Notes: generated by a model from the letters alone, not told the origin. A stretch of 64,000 nucleotides of DNA from Burkholderiaceae bacterium (GCA_019236735.1 JAFAIM010000026.1:111233-175232); one strand, 5' to 3'; shown: positions 9,373 to 18,226, numbered from the stretch's first letter. A program made the numbers and translations.

Positions 9373-9450
9373 CGGTCGCCTCGAAAACGCATTCTCGCTC
9401 GATCACGCCCCTTCGCCACGTCCGGCTTCGGGCCTGAAAGCGGTCGAAGT

Positions 9451-11550
9451 TTATGCGTCCAGGAATTCTCCGGCCTGCGGCAGCCAGCGTTGCACGTGGC
9501 GTCGCGCGGCCTGCGCGTCACGCAGCAGCAGCTCGGATGCCGTCTGGCGCGCGCGTTCGACCAATTGCTGGTCGCGCTCCAAGTCGGCAAAGCGCAGCAG
9601 CGGCATCCCCCACTGTCGCGCGCCGAGCAGTTCGCCCGGACCACGCAGTTTCAGATCTTGCCGTGCGATCTCAAAACCGTCGTTGCTTTCGTACACGATC
9701 TTCAGCCGCTGGCGAGCAGCGTCGCTCAAAGGTTCCTCATATAGCAGCACGCAGGCGCCGCGCTGCGTCCCGCGCCCGATGCGGCCGCGCAGCTGATGCA
9801 ACGTGGCAAGCCCAAAGCGCTCAGCATCCTCGATCACCATCACGCTCGCGTTGGGCACGTCGACTCCGACCTCCACTACCGTCGTCGCCACCAGCACATC
9901 GACCAGCCCCTGCTCAAAGGCCTGCATCATCGCCGAGCGACGCGCCGGCGCCAGCGATCCGTGCAGCAGCGCGATGCGCAGTCCCGGCAGGCTCGCCTGA
10001 ATGTGTTCGTACACCCGGGTCGCAGCGCTGGCCTCGGTATCCTTGCCCTCCTCGATCAGTGGGCAGATCCAATACGCCTGGCGTCCCGCCGCAACCTCGG
10101 AGCGGATTTTCTGCAGAACCTCCGGACGTCGCCGAGCCGCCACCAGCCGAGTGGCGACCGGCTTGCGCCCCGGCGGCAGCTGATCGATCACCGACACGTC
10201 CAAGTCGGCGAGATACGTCATTGCCAGCGTTCGCGGAATCGGCGTCGCAGTCAGCATCAGCAGGTGGGGTGCGAACCCAGGGTCGCGCAGCGCCAACCGC
10301 TGCATCACGCCGAAGCGGTGTTGTTCGTCCACGATCGCGAGCCCTAGACGTTCGAAGCGGACTTCTTCCTGCACGAGCGCGTGCGTGCCGATCGCAAGGC
10401 GTGCATCGCCGTCGCGCAGCGCCTCCAGCGCCGAATGTCGTTGCGCCGCGCGCAGGCGTCCGGTCAACCATGCAGCGCGTACCCCGAGCGGCGCCAACCA
10501 CTCGTCGATTCGCCGGAAATGCTGTTCGGCGAGCAGCTCGGTCGGTGCCATTAACGCCGCCTGCCAGCCGGATTCGATCGCGCGTGCCGCCGCGAGCGCC
10601 GCAATCACCGTCTTGCCGCTGCCGACATCGCCTTGCACCAAGCGATTCATCGGCACCGCTGCGCCCAGGTCTCGTTCGACTTCGCGCCATACGCGCCTTT
10701 GCGCTCCTGTCAGCGAGAACGGCAACAAGTCCAACAGCCTTCCGGCAAGTTCCGTTCGATCCGGGTCGGTGGACGCGGCGGGAGCCGCGCGAGTCTGGCG
10801 CTTCTGCCGCGCCATCCGTAGCGCCAGCTGCTGCGCCAGCAGTTCGTCGAACTTCAGCCGCTCCCAAATCGGGTGACGGCGCTCGGCGATCGCTTGCGCA
10901 TCGGCCTGCAGCGGCGGATGGTGGATGAAACGGAGCACAGGAGCCAGCTCCGGCAGCGCCATTTCCGAACGCAGATCCGCCGGCAGCGTGTCGGTCATCG
11001 CGCGGGAGGCAAGCAGCGCGTCCATCCGGCGCCGGATCCACGCCTGCGGCAGTCCCTGCGTCGAGGGATAAACGGGGGTCAGCGTGTCCGGCAGCGGCAG
11101 CTTTTCAGCGACGGCACGCAGCTGCGGATGAACCATTTCCACTCCGGCCCATCCACCGCGCACCAGGCCCATCGCACGCACGCGCTGCCCCGGCGCGAGC
11201 AGCGTCTGGTGCGACGGGAAAAAGTGCAACAACCGCACCACGAGTTCGCCGCTGGCGTCGCGCAGCGTCGCAACCAGTTGGCGCCGGCCTCGAGCGATGA
11301 CCCGGCAGTCGTGAACGACGGCTTGCACCTGGGCCTCCTCCCCCGGAACAAGGTCGCCGATCGCCGTCAGCGTGGATTCGTCGCGATAGCGCTGCGGAAC
11401 ATGCAGCAGCAAGTCCCAGTCGCGCGTCAGCCCCAGTTTTTTTAGCAGCTCGGTGACGCGCGGAACGGCCTCCTGTGAGCCCTCGCGCGTGGCATCGCGC
11501 GGCGCGCGTGCCACCTTGTTTGGAGCCCGGGCTCGTGAAGCTGCGCTCAA
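9451..11550 (-). CDS. recG: ATP-dependent DNA helicase RecG
   Basis: 699 residues, the usual RecG size. An N-terminal wedge OB-fold region recognises branched DNA and is followed by the helicase core. Walker A is 'GDVGSGKTVIAALAAA', motif II is 'IVDEQHRFGV', and motif VI/TRG elements are 'DAERFGLATLHQLRGRIGRG'. RecG remodels stalled forks and Holliday junctions. The start is a TTG that overlaps the ridA TGA (TTGA); an N-terminal extension rich in Arg/Ala precedes the conserved region. Confidence 0.96.
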   Translation of the reverse strand: MSAASRARAPNKVARAPRDATREGSQEAVPRVTELLKKLGLTRDWDLLLHVPQRYRDESTLTAIGDLVPGEEAQVQAVVHDCRVIARGRRQLVATLRDASGELVVRLLHFFPSHQTLLAPGQRVRAMGLVRGGWAGVEMVHPQLRAVAEKLPLPDTLTPVYPSTQGLPQAWIRRRMDALLASRAMTDTLPADLRSEMALPELAPVLRFIHHPPLQADAQAIAERRHPIWERLKFDELLAQQLALRMARQKRQTRAAPAASTDPDRTELAGRLLDLLPFSLTGAQRRVWREVERDLGAAVPMNRLVQGDVGSGKTVIAALAAARAIESGWQAALMAPTELLAEQHFRRIDEWLAPLGVRAAWLTGRLRAAQRHSALEALRDGDARLAIGTHALVQEEVRFERLGLAIVDEQHRFGVMQRLALRDPGFAPHLLMLTATPIPRTLAMTYLADLDVSVIDQLPPGRKPVATRLVAARRRPEVLQKIRSEVAAGRQAYWICPLIEEGKDTEASAATRVYEHIQASLPGLRIALLHGSLAPARRSAMMQAFEQGLVDVLVATTVVEVGVDVPNASVMVIEDAERFGLATLHQLRGRIGRGTQRGACVLLYEEPLSDAARQRLKIVYESNDGFEIARQDLKLRGPGELLGARQWGMPLLRFADLERDQQLVERARQTASELLLRDAQAARRHVQRWLPQAGEFLDA

Positions 11551-11927
11551 AGCACCAGAATCGCTTCCACCTCGAACTGGGCGCCACGGGGCAGGCTCGC
11601 CACGCCGACGGTCGAGCGCGCCGGGTACGGTTTTGGCACCAGTTCCGACATGATTTCGTTGGCCTGGCCGAACTTCGAAAGGTCTGTCAGGAACAGCGTC
11701 AGTTTGACCGCGTGAGCGAGCGTTCCGCCGGCAGCTCGCGCCACCGCGTCCAGGTTTCGGAAGGCTTGCCGCACCTGCGGAGCGAAATCGTCGGATATAA
11801 GCTGCTGCGTGGCCGGATCCAGCCCGATCTGGCCGGAAAGGAACACCACCAGCCCAGTCTTCACCGCCTGCGAGTACGGACCGATCGCGCTCGGAGCGTT
11901 CGGCGTCGTCACGATTTGCTTATCCAT
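11547..11927 (-). CDS. ridA: RidA-family enamine/imine deaminase
   Basis: 126 residues starting at the ATG preceded by a purine-rich 'gaggagatggagg' ribosome binding site. RidA hydrolyses reactive enamine/imine intermediates to keto acids and ammonia. The family pattern 'TPNAPSAIGPYSQAVKTG', 'LSGQIGLDPATQQL' and the C-terminal arginine region 'PARSTVGVASLPRGAQFEVE' are intact. It overlaps recG by four bases. A candidate -10 box (TAGAAT on the minus strand, 11962-11957) sits about 30 bp upstream of the start, partly inside the large inverted repeat. Confidence 0.93.
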   Translation of the reverse strand: MDKQIVTTPNAPSAIGPYSQAVKTGLVVFLSGQIGLDPATQQLISDDFAPQVRQAFRNLDAVARAAGGTLAHAVKLTLFLTDLSKFGQANEIMSELVPKPYPARSTVGVASLPRGAQFEVEAILVL

Positions 11928-11959
11928 CCTCCATCTCCTCGATCGAGTTGCAGTGCATT

Positions 11960-12026
11960 CTAGTGGCATGTAACACCCGATTCGGGAGGGAAAGGCGCTA
12001 CCGAATCGGGTGTTACATGCCACTAG
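11960..12026. repeat. Perfect 26-bp inverted repeat, 15-base loop
   Basis: Arms 11960-11985 and 12001-12026 are exact reverse complements, beginning 'ctagtggcatgtaacacccg' on the left. The 15-base spacer is 'gagggaaaggcgcta'. The repeat fills much of the divergent gap between ridA (start 11927) and mshE (start 12122). Its left edge overlaps a plausible ridA -10 box. No T-tract follows either arm, so a simple intrinsic terminator is unlikely. It could be an operator pair, a cruciform element, a small MITE/REP-like element or an RNA hairpin; I did not see another copy in the window. Confidence 0.85.
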
Positions 12027-12121
12027 GTTCCAGCCTTTTGAGGCGCAATTTCGGCGACCGCGCCTGGCGGCAGCCGGCATCATCCCAGCGGCGGGCCCGT
12101 CCCCGCCCCGGTCATCCAGAC

Positions 12122-13882
12122 ATGAAACCAGCCGATCGACACGAGCACGCCGCCTTATCACTCGTCACCGAAATCAAACCCGGCGGCGCCCGCCAGCGGC
12201 TGCGCCTGGGAGAGCTGCTGGTTCAGCAGGGCGTGTTGACGCCGGAGCAACTCGAAAGCGCGCTGGCCGAACGCAAGCGTAGCGGGCGCCGGCTCGGCCG
12301 CATCCTGGTCGAGGACGGCATCGCCACGGAAGACGCGATCGCCCAAGCGCTGGCCGTGCAGCTGCAAATTCCCTACCTGCAGCTCACCGCGCATAGCGTC
12401 ACGCCGGCGGTGAGCCGGCTGTTGACGGAAGCGCAGTCGCGCCGCTTCCGTGCGATCCCGATTGAAGAGGCCGGCTCGGCGATCCGAGTCGGAATGGCCG
12501 ATCCGCTCGACTACCAGTCGTACGACGAGATCCAGCGCATCCTGGGACGGCATCTGGACCTGGTGGTGGTGACCGAGTCGCGCCTGGATGCGACGCTCGA
12601 CAAGCTGCATTCTCGCAGTGAGGAGATTTCCGGGCTCGCCCGCGAGCTGGAGCAGGAGCTGCAGGTCGGCACGAGTGACGACGAGCCGGCCCTCAGCGGT
12701 GCGCTCGACGACGCTCCCGTGGCCAAGCTGCTGCAGTCGCTGTTCGACGATGCGTTGCGCTCGCGCGCCTCGGACATCCACGTGGAGCCGCAGGAACGCA
12801 AACTGCAAATCCGCTTCCGGATCGACGGCGCACTGATGATGCACACGGAGGCGGAAAGCCGGATCGCGCCTGCCGTGGTGCAACGGCTCAAGTTGCTGGC
12901 CGGACTGGACATCGCCGAGCGGCGGCTGCCGCAGGACGGCCGCTTCATGGTGCGCGTGCGGGGGCATGCGCTGGACCTGCGGATGGCGACGATGCCGACC
13001 CAGTACGGCGAATCGGTCGTGCTGCGACTGCTGCCGCACGACGGCGGCTTGCTCGACCTGGACCGCCTCGGCATGACCGCGTCGATCCTGGCCAAAGTGA
13101 GCGATTTCATCTCGCTGGCGCAGGGAATGCTGCTGGTCACCGGCCCTACCGGATCCGGCAAAACGACCACGCTGTACGGCGCGCTGGCGCGGATGAATTC
13201 GCCCGACGCCAAGATCATCACAGCCGAGGACCCGATCGAATATCGCTTGCCCGGGATCACCCAGGTGCAGGTCAACGAGAAGATCGGCCTGGGGTTCGCC
13301 ACCGTGTTGCGATCGACGCTACGGGCCGACCCGGACATCGTGCTGGTCGGTGAGATGCGCGACAAGGACACAGTTGAAACAGGTCTGCGCGCTGCGATGA
13401 CCGGCCACATGGTTCTGTCGACGCTGCATACGAACGACGCCGCCTCCACGCCGATGCGGCTGCTCGACATGGGTGCGCCGCGCTACCTGATTGCAACGTC
13501 GCTGCGCCTCGTGCTGGCGCAGCGGCTGGTGCGCGCGATCTGCGCAAACTGCGCGCGTCCCTATGCGCCTTCAGCGCAGGAGAGCGCATTTTTGCAAACG
13601 TTCGGCGCGACCGGGAGCGGCCCGCTGGCGCAAGGCGCCGGATGTCCCCAATGCAACGGGACCGGATATCTGGGGCGAATGGGCGCCTACGAACTGCTCG
13701 AGATGACGCGCGGCGTGGTAGCGGCCTTCAACGGCGGCGACACCCAGGCGTACATGGATGCAGCCAGTCGCCAGATCGGCAACCACTCGCTCGCACACAA
13801 CGTATGCGAGCTCGTGCTCGCCGGCCGAACGACAGTCGGCGAAGCGATGCGGCTGGTCGGCCGCTCGAATGATGCGAGCTGA
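12122..13882 (+). CDS. mshE: MSHA pilus assembly ATPase MshE (GspE/PilB family)
   Basis: 586 residues from the ATG at 12122; it powers pilin polymerisation at the inner membrane. The N-terminus is an MshEN-type domain with two tandem 24-residue motifs, beginning 'RLGELLVQQG' (R28) and 'RLGRILVEDG' (R57). The second ends in the expected Gln (Q80), while the first has Arg at that place. Such domains bind c-di-GMP in MshE. Walker A 'GPTGSGKTTTL' starts near residue 341, the Walker B region is 'DIVLVGEMRDKDT', and zinc cysteines lie in 'ICANC' and 'GCPQC'. It is the first gene of the MSHA locus; mshG follows after 29 bp. Confidence 0.92.
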   Translation: MKPADRHEHAALSLVTEIKPGGARQRLRLGELLVQQGVLTPEQLESALAERKRSGRRLGRILVEDGIATEDAIAQALAVQLQIPYLQLTAHSVTPAVSRLLTEAQSRRFRAIPIEEAGSAIRVGMADPLDYQSYDEIQRILGRHLDLVVVTESRLDATLDKLHSRSEEISGLARELEQELQVGTSDDEPALSGALDDAPVAKLLQSLFDDALRSRASDIHVEPQERKLQIRFRIDGALMMHTEAESRIAPAVVQRLKLLAGLDIAERRLPQDGRFMVRVRGHALDLRMATMPTQYGESVVLRLLPHDGGLLDLDRLGMTASILAKVSDFISLAQGMLLVTGPTGSGKTTTLYGALARMNSPDAKIITAEDPIEYRLPGITQVQVNEKIGLGFATVLRSTLRADPDIVLVGEMRDKDTVETGLRAAMTGHMVLSTLHTNDAASTPMRLLDMGAPRYLIATSLRLVLAQRLVRAICANCARPYAPSAQESAFLQTFGATGSGPLAQGAGCPQCNGTGYLGRMGAYELLEMTRGVVAAFNGGDTQAYMDAASRQIGNHSLAHNVCELVLAGRTTVGEAMRLVGRSNDAS

Positions 13883-13911
13883 CAGCTGACACTTCCGGAC
13901 GCTAGACAACC

Positions 13912-15138
13912 ATGCCACTGTTCTCGTACGTCGCGCGCGACGCGCGCGGCACCAAGATCGAGGGAAAGCTCGAGGCCGCGAACGCCGGGCAGCTGGCCGA
14001 CGCTCTGGCAGCGCAGGGAACGATGCTGGTGCGCGCCGACTTGGCCACGGCGGACGAAGAAGGCGTCGGTGCGCTGCTCGGCCGCAGGTTCGGGGCCCGC
14101 ATCGCGCTGGACGATCTGCTGATGTTCTGCCGCCAGATGGCCACCCTGATGAAGGCCGGCGTACCACTGCTGCGATCGCTGCAGGGCTTGTACGAATCGG
14201 CCGCCAAAGCGAGTTTCGCCGAACTGCTCGAACGCTTGCGCCTGCAGCTGGAGTCGGGACGCAACCTGTCCGGTGCGATGCAGCGCGAGCCCGAGGTCTT
14301 TTCGCGCTACATGGTTAGCATGGTCCGCGTGGGCGAGGCAACCGGCCGGATGACCGAAGTGTTCATGGGCTTGTACGCGCAGCTCAGTTTCGAGCGCGAG
14401 AACCGCGAACAGGTTCGCTCGGCGCTTCGCTACCCGATCTTCGTGCTGTGCGCGGCGGCGGCCGCGCTCGTCGCACTCAACATCTTCGTGATCCCGGCGT
14501 TCGCCAAGGTCTACAAGGGGCTGCATACCGAGCTCCCGCTGATCACCCAGATCCTGATCGTTTTTTCAGATTTCTTCGTCAACTACTGGGGCGCTCTCGC
14601 CGCGCTCGTGCTGGGGGTCGCGGGGGGTCTGGGGTGGGCGCTTCGCACCGACGCGGGGCGCCGGATTCGCGACCAGTTTTTGCTGGAAGTGCCGATCATC
14701 GGTCCGCTGGTGCGCAAGGCTGCGCTGGCGCGCTTCACGAAAAGCTTCGGCCTGGCGCTGGAGGCTGGAATCACGGTGGTCGACGCCCTGCAGGTCGCTG
14801 TGGAGACGACCGGCAACATGATCCTGTCCGAGCGGATCGGGCAGATGAAAGCCTCGGCGGAGCGCGGCGAGACGCTCGCGCGCGCCGCGCGCGCGACGGG
14901 TGTATTCACGCCGACGATCCTTCAGATGATCGCGGTGGGCGAGGAAACCGGCGCGCTCGGCGAGATGATGAACGAGGTGGCCGATTACTACCAGAAGGAA
15001 GTCGAGTACGCCGTGAAGGGGCTGGCGGCGCAGATCGAGCCGATCATGATCGTCTTAATGGGCTGCATGGTGCTGGTGGTCGCGCTGGGGGTGTTCCTGC
15101 CGATGTGGGACCTTTCCCGCGCTGTTATCCACCATTAA
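13912..15138 (+). CDS. mshG: MSHA biogenesis inner-membrane platform protein MshG (GspF/PilC family)
   Basis: 408 residues with two repeated T2SSF domains and three membrane segments (about 175-200, 220-240 and 375-400). It begins with the family N-terminus 'MPLFSYVARDARGTKIEGKL' and contains 'FCRQMATLMKAGVPLL' and 'LQMIAVGEETGALGEMM'. It forms the membrane platform over which MshE acts. The next gene on this strand is the major pilin, after a 137-bp structured gap. Confidence 0.92.
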   Translation: MPLFSYVARDARGTKIEGKLEAANAGQLADALAAQGTMLVRADLATADEEGVGALLGRRFGARIALDDLLMFCRQMATLMKAGVPLLRSLQGLYESAAKASFAELLERLRLQLESGRNLSGAMQREPEVFSRYMVSMVRVGEATGRMTEVFMGLYAQLSFERENREQVRSALRYPIFVLCAAAAALVALNIFVIPAFAKVYKGLHTELPLITQILIVFSDFFVNYWGALAALVLGVAGGLGWALRTDAGRRIRDQFLLEVPIIGPLVRKAALARFTKSFGLALEAGITVVDALQVAVETTGNMILSERIGQMKASAERGETLARAARATGVFTPTILQMIAVGEETGALGEMMNEVADYYQKEVEYAVKGLAAQIEPIMIVLMGCMVLVVALGVFLPMWDLSRAVIHH

Positions 15139-15156
15139 CACGATTCCGGCCAAAAA

Positions 15157-15257
15157 GTGCCCCTTATCGGGGCGCAGATTCAGCACTGAAGTGCCGACAA
15201 TGCCTTCAGGACTAACCTGATTTTGACGATTCCCATTTAGGGGCTCCCGTGGGAGCC
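15157..15257 (+). promoter_or_regulatory. Leader of the major pilin gene with three hairpins
   Basis: Between mshG and the pilin ATG three short hairpins can be drawn: 15157-15175 (core stem gcccc/ggggc, loop ttatc, extended by two pairs), 15183-15194 (gcact/agtgc) and 15242-15257 (ggctccc/gggagcc around two bases). The first is preceded by five A residues, so read on the minus strand it resembles an intrinsic terminator. The arrangement suggests a structured 5' leader or processing region that could set pilin mRNA levels. No clear sigma-54 or sigma-70 promoter was found. Confidence 0.45.
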
Positions 15258-15275
15258 GAACCCAAAGGACAGAAC

Positions 15276-15773
15276 ATGAAGCCGAAAGTAGCGCCCCGCC
15301 AGCGGGGTTTCACCCTGGTAGAGCTGATCATCGTGATCCTGATCATCGGGATCTTGTCGGCGTTGGCGCTGCCGCGCTTCATCAATATGGGGTCCGACGC
15401 CCGCACGGCCAAGGCGCAAGCGATCCTGGGCGCAGTGCGGTCGGCCTCGCAGGTCGTCCGCGCCGCCGCGCTCGTTCGCAGCCAGACCGGCGCAACCGGC
15501 ACGGTCACCGTCGACGGAGTGACGATTAATACCATTTACGGTTATCCGGCGGGCAGCACAGCCAGCAACGGCGCCCAGGGCATCATCGACGCGGCCGGGA
15601 TGGATACATCCGCCAGCAACAACGACGCGATCACGCTGTCCGGCGGCGGTGCCAGCGCGCTGGTGATCTCGGTCAACGGAGCCGGCACACCGGCCAACTG
15701 CTCGGTGTCCTATACACAGCCGGCCGCCGCCAACACGACGCCGACCATTTCGATGCTCACCACTGGGTGCTGA
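15276..15773 (+). CDS. mshA: MSHA-type major pilin
   Basis: A 165-residue type IV prepilin starting at the ATG at 15276 behind an 'aaagga' site. The leader ends 'RQRG' before the mature N-terminus 'FTLVELIIVILIIGILSALA', with the conserved Glu at +5 and a hydrophobic helix. The C-terminal part has two cysteines ('NCSVSY' and the last residue), fitting the pilin D-loop disulfide. Its position after mshG and its strong leader suggest that it is the abundant structural pilin. A prepilin peptidase is not in the window. Confidence 0.87.
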   Translation: MKPKVAPRQRGFTLVELIIVILIIGILSALALPRFINMGSDARTAKAQAILGAVRSASQVVRAAALVRSQTGATGTVTVDGVTINTIYGYPAGSTASNGAQGIIDAAGMDTSASNNDAITLSGGGASALVISVNGAGTPANCSVSYTQPAAANTTPTISMLTTGC

Positions 15774-15788
15774 TTCGCTAAGGAGCGC

Positions 15789-15832
15789 GGCGCCGCCGCT
15801 GACGCAAGCCCCGCTTTTCGAGCGGCGGCGCC
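15789..15832 (+). terminator. Strong GC hairpin between major and minor pilin genes
   Basis: A perfect 12-bp stem, 'ggcgccgccgct' (15789-15800) and 'agcggcggcgcc' (15821-15832), closes a 20-base loop right after the major pilin stop. There is no T-tract, so full termination is doubtful. It is placed to act as an attenuator or 3' stabiliser that lowers transcription of the minor pilins relative to the major pilin. Confidence 0.6.
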
Positions 15833-15866
15833 CTCCGTATAGGGGAGCGCCGCCTTTCGCTTATAT

Positions 15867-16361
15867 ATGAGCCCGCTTCTTAAGTCGCCCCGAGCACGCT
15901 GTGCCGGCTTCACGCTGCTGGAACTGATCATCGTGATCCTGATCGCCGGGATCGTCTCGTTCATAGCAGCCGGGCGCCTGAACGATACCGGCGAAGTCAA
16001 CGCGCAGGGTTTCGCCGATCAGGTGGCCAGCACGCTGCGATTCGCACAGGAGGCCGCGGTCGCCCAGCGCCGTCTCATCTACGTGAACGTCAACGCCGGC
16101 AGCGGACTCGTCAATGCCTGCCTGGATTCGTCCAATGCCTGCAACTCTCCGCTGCAGGCGCCAGGCTACGGTGGGGCGGGCTTGGTCGCGCAGGCGCCGG
16201 GGGGCGTGGCGCTGACGACCAATACCACGCAGTTCAGCTTCGACGCGATGGGACAGCCGTCGGCAGCCTCCCAAGTGCAGATCCACGCGACCGCGTCCGA
16301 TGATGGCCAGCAGTTCAACGTGACCGTTGAGCCGGTTTCAGGTTATGTGCGCCGCAGCTGA
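15867..16361 (+). CDS. mshC: MSHA minor pilin MshC-like
   Basis: A 164-residue prepilin. After a short basic leader the cleavage site is 'CAG|FTLLELIIVILIAGIVSF', with Glu at +5. The remainder resembles a GspH/MshC-type globular domain and includes a cysteine pair ('NACLDSSNACNS'). The next gene starts inside its last 17 bases, so the minor pilin block is tightly coupled. The exact msh letter is inferred from gene order. Confidence 0.8.
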   Translation: MSPLLKSPRARCAGFTLLELIIVILIAGIVSFIAAGRLNDTGEVNAQGFADQVASTLRFAQEAAVAQRRLIYVNVNAGSGLVNACLDSSNACNSPLQAPGYGGAGLVAQAPGGVALTTNTTQFSFDAMGQPSAASQVQIHATASDDGQQFNVTVEPVSGYVRRS

Positions 16362-16863
16362 TTGCCATCGCGCGCAGCGCGGCACCACGCTGGTCGAGGT
16401 GATCATTTTCGTGCTGATCATTTCGATCGCAGTGGTCGCCATCGTCAACACCCTCTCGGTCGTGGTGCGCCAATCGGGCGATCCGCTGATCCAGCGGCAG
16501 ACGCTGGCGATCGCCGAATCGCTGATCCAGGAGATCGACAATCAGCCGTACCACCAAAAAGACCCTTATAACCCGAACGGGCCCGACGACGCGATCGGAC
16601 CCGAGACGGGAGAGAACCGCAACGGCACACCCCTGCCCTTCGACAACCCGAACGACTACTCGGGCTACTCGGAGAGCGGAATCGTCGCTCCGGACGGCAC
16701 TTCGGTCCCCGGCCTCGGAAACTATTCGGCCAGCGTAATCGCGACCCAACAGGCGATGGGCAACGTGCCGTCGAGCGACGGCCTGCTGGTGGTCGTGACC
16801 GCGACGGGTCCCGACGGGCAGCCGTTCACGCTGACGACCTTTCGCGCCAGGTACCAGCCATGA
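16345..16863 (+). CDS. mshD: MSHA minor pilin MshD-like
   Basis: 172 residues from the ATG at 16345 (a TTG at 16327 is also in frame). The prepilin site is 'RAQRG|TTLVEVIIFVLIISI', with Glu at +5 and Thr at +1. The body contains an acidic, proline-rich segment around 'DPYNPNGPDDAIGP', typical of MshD-type proteins. It overlaps mshC by 17 bases and mshO by four (ATGA). Confidence 0.8.
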   Translation: MCAAADCHRAQRGTTLVEVIIFVLIISIAVVAIVNTLSVVVRQSGDPLIQRQTLAIAESLIQEIDNQPYHQKDPYNPNGPDDAIGPETGENRNGTPLPFDNPNDYSGYSESGIVAPDGTSVPGLGNYSASVIATQQAMGNVPSSDGLLVVVTATGPDGQPFTLTTFRARYQP

Positions 16864-17708
16864 GCGGGCGCCGCCTTCGATCGGACCAAGCCGGTTTTTC
16901 GCTGATCGAGCTCGTGATCGTGATCGCCATTTTGGGAATCCTGTCGGCGTCGGTCGCGACCTTCATCGCCAGCCCGGTGCGTTCGTACTTCGAGTCGATC
17001 GACCGGGCCACGCTGACTGCAAGCGGCAACCTGGTGGTTCGCCGCATCACGCGCGAATTGCAGTCCGCGGTGCCGAACTCGGCACGGATCGCGACCAGTG
17101 GCGGCACCACCTACCTGGAATTCGTGCCGATCGTCGACGCCGGACGTTACCGCTACGCGGTCAGCACAAACTTCCCGGCCCAGAACAACCCGCTCGTGGT
17201 CAGCTCGCCAACCGACACCTCATTTGCCGTGCTCGGGCCCACGATTAACGCGCCATCCGGTGCAAGTGTCGTGGTGTGGAACCTGGGCACTGGAAGCTCC
17301 AATTTGTACTCAGGGACCAACATCCGCAGCGTCACCAACCCGGGCTCTGCGCTGCAGACGATCAATTTCTCGCCGGCAGGCGTCTGGCCCGGCGACTCGC
17401 CCGGCTATCGCTTCTACGTCGTCACCACTGCGGTGACCTACGCCTGCACTCCCAACGGCAGTGGCACCGGAACGCTGACCCGCTATTCGGGATACGCAAT
17501 CCAGGCGACGCAGCCGAGCTCGACGAGCACTGCACCGCTTTCGACCGCCACCAGCAACCTGGTGCAGGCCGACGTGAGCGCCTGCACCTTCACGCCGGGC
17601 GCGGTCTCGGTGGACTTGAACGCGATCCAGATTACGTTGCAACTGACCGACAGCAATTCCGAAACCGTGTCCTTGTATTCGCAGCCTCACACCCCCAATT
17701 CGCCATGA
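16860..17708 (+). CDS. mshO: MSHA minor pilin MshO-like
   Basis: A 282-residue prepilin with cleavage site 'DQAG|FSLIELVIVIAILGIL' and Glu at +5. It is larger than the other pilins, as is usual for MshO (PilW/GspJ-like), and carries the family stretch 'ASGNLVVRRITRELQSAVPN'. It overlaps both neighbours by four bases. Minor pilins of this type are thought to form the initiating tip complex. Confidence 0.82.
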   Translation: MSGRRLRSDQAGFSLIELVIVIAILGILSASVATFIASPVRSYFESIDRATLTASGNLVVRRITRELQSAVPNSARIATSGGTTYLEFVPIVDAGRYRYAVSTNFPAQNNPLVVSSPTDTSFAVLGPTINAPSGASVVVWNLGTGSSNLYSGTNIRSVTNPGSALQTINFSPAGVWPGDSPGYRFYVVTTAVTYACTPNGSGTGTLTRYSGYAIQATQPSSTSTAPLSTATSNLVQADVSACTFTPGAVSVDLNAIQITLQLTDSNSETVSLYSQPHTPNSP

Positions 17709-18226
17709 AGAACAGCCGCGGATTCGCCTTTATCGCCGCCCTTTTTCTGCTGGTGGTGCTGGGGGCTTTCCTCGCGTTCGTCACAACGATATCGATGAAT
17801 GCGCAGGCTTCGGCCGCGCTCTCGGTGCAGGGAGTGCGCGCCTACGAGGGCGCGCGCGCCGGGATCGAATGGGCCACCTACCAGATCCTCGATCCGCGTC
17901 AGGCAATCAACGGCGCGATCACGACTCCGCCTGGGTGTTTTGGCACGTTCATCAACGGCAGCAGCCCGTCGCAGTTCACCTCCAGTCCCACGGCGCCCGG
18001 CGACCTGGGGCAGTTCTCGATCACCGTGACGTGCGTGCGCTACCCCGACAACGGCGCCTCTCCGAACTACTACGAAGAGGGCACCTTGCGAACCGCCGTC
18101 TACGACGTGATCGCCACCGCAACTTTGGGCACGCCCGGCACTGCCGAATATGTCGAGCGGCAGCTACAGGTTCGTATCGAACTATGCAAGAACCCGAACG
18201 GTTCGTCTCCAGGATACTCATGCTAG
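17705..18226 (+). CDS. mshP: MSHA minor pilin-like protein MshP
   Basis: 173 residues. The N-terminus 'MKNSRG|FAFIAALFLLVVLGAF' has a prepilin-like cleavage site but lacks the Glu at +5. This recalls GspK/PilX-type proteins that sit at the pilus tip. Four cysteines lie in the C-terminal part, including the last residue. The ATG overlaps the mshO stop (ATGA), and the mshQ start lies inside the final codons. Confidence 0.78.
   Translation: MKNSRGFAFIAALFLLVVLGAFLAFVTTISMNAQASAALSVQGVRAYEGARAGIEWATYQILDPRQAINGAITTPPGCFGTFINGSSPSQFTSSPTAPGDLGQFSITVTCVRYPDNGASPNYYEEGTLRTAVYDVIATATLGTPGTAEYVERQLQVRIELCKNPNGSSPGYSC

Noticed and set aside
11960..12026. Ordinary intrinsic terminator
   Set aside because: No T-run follows either arm and the repeat lies upstream of both flanking genes, where no transcript is expected to end.
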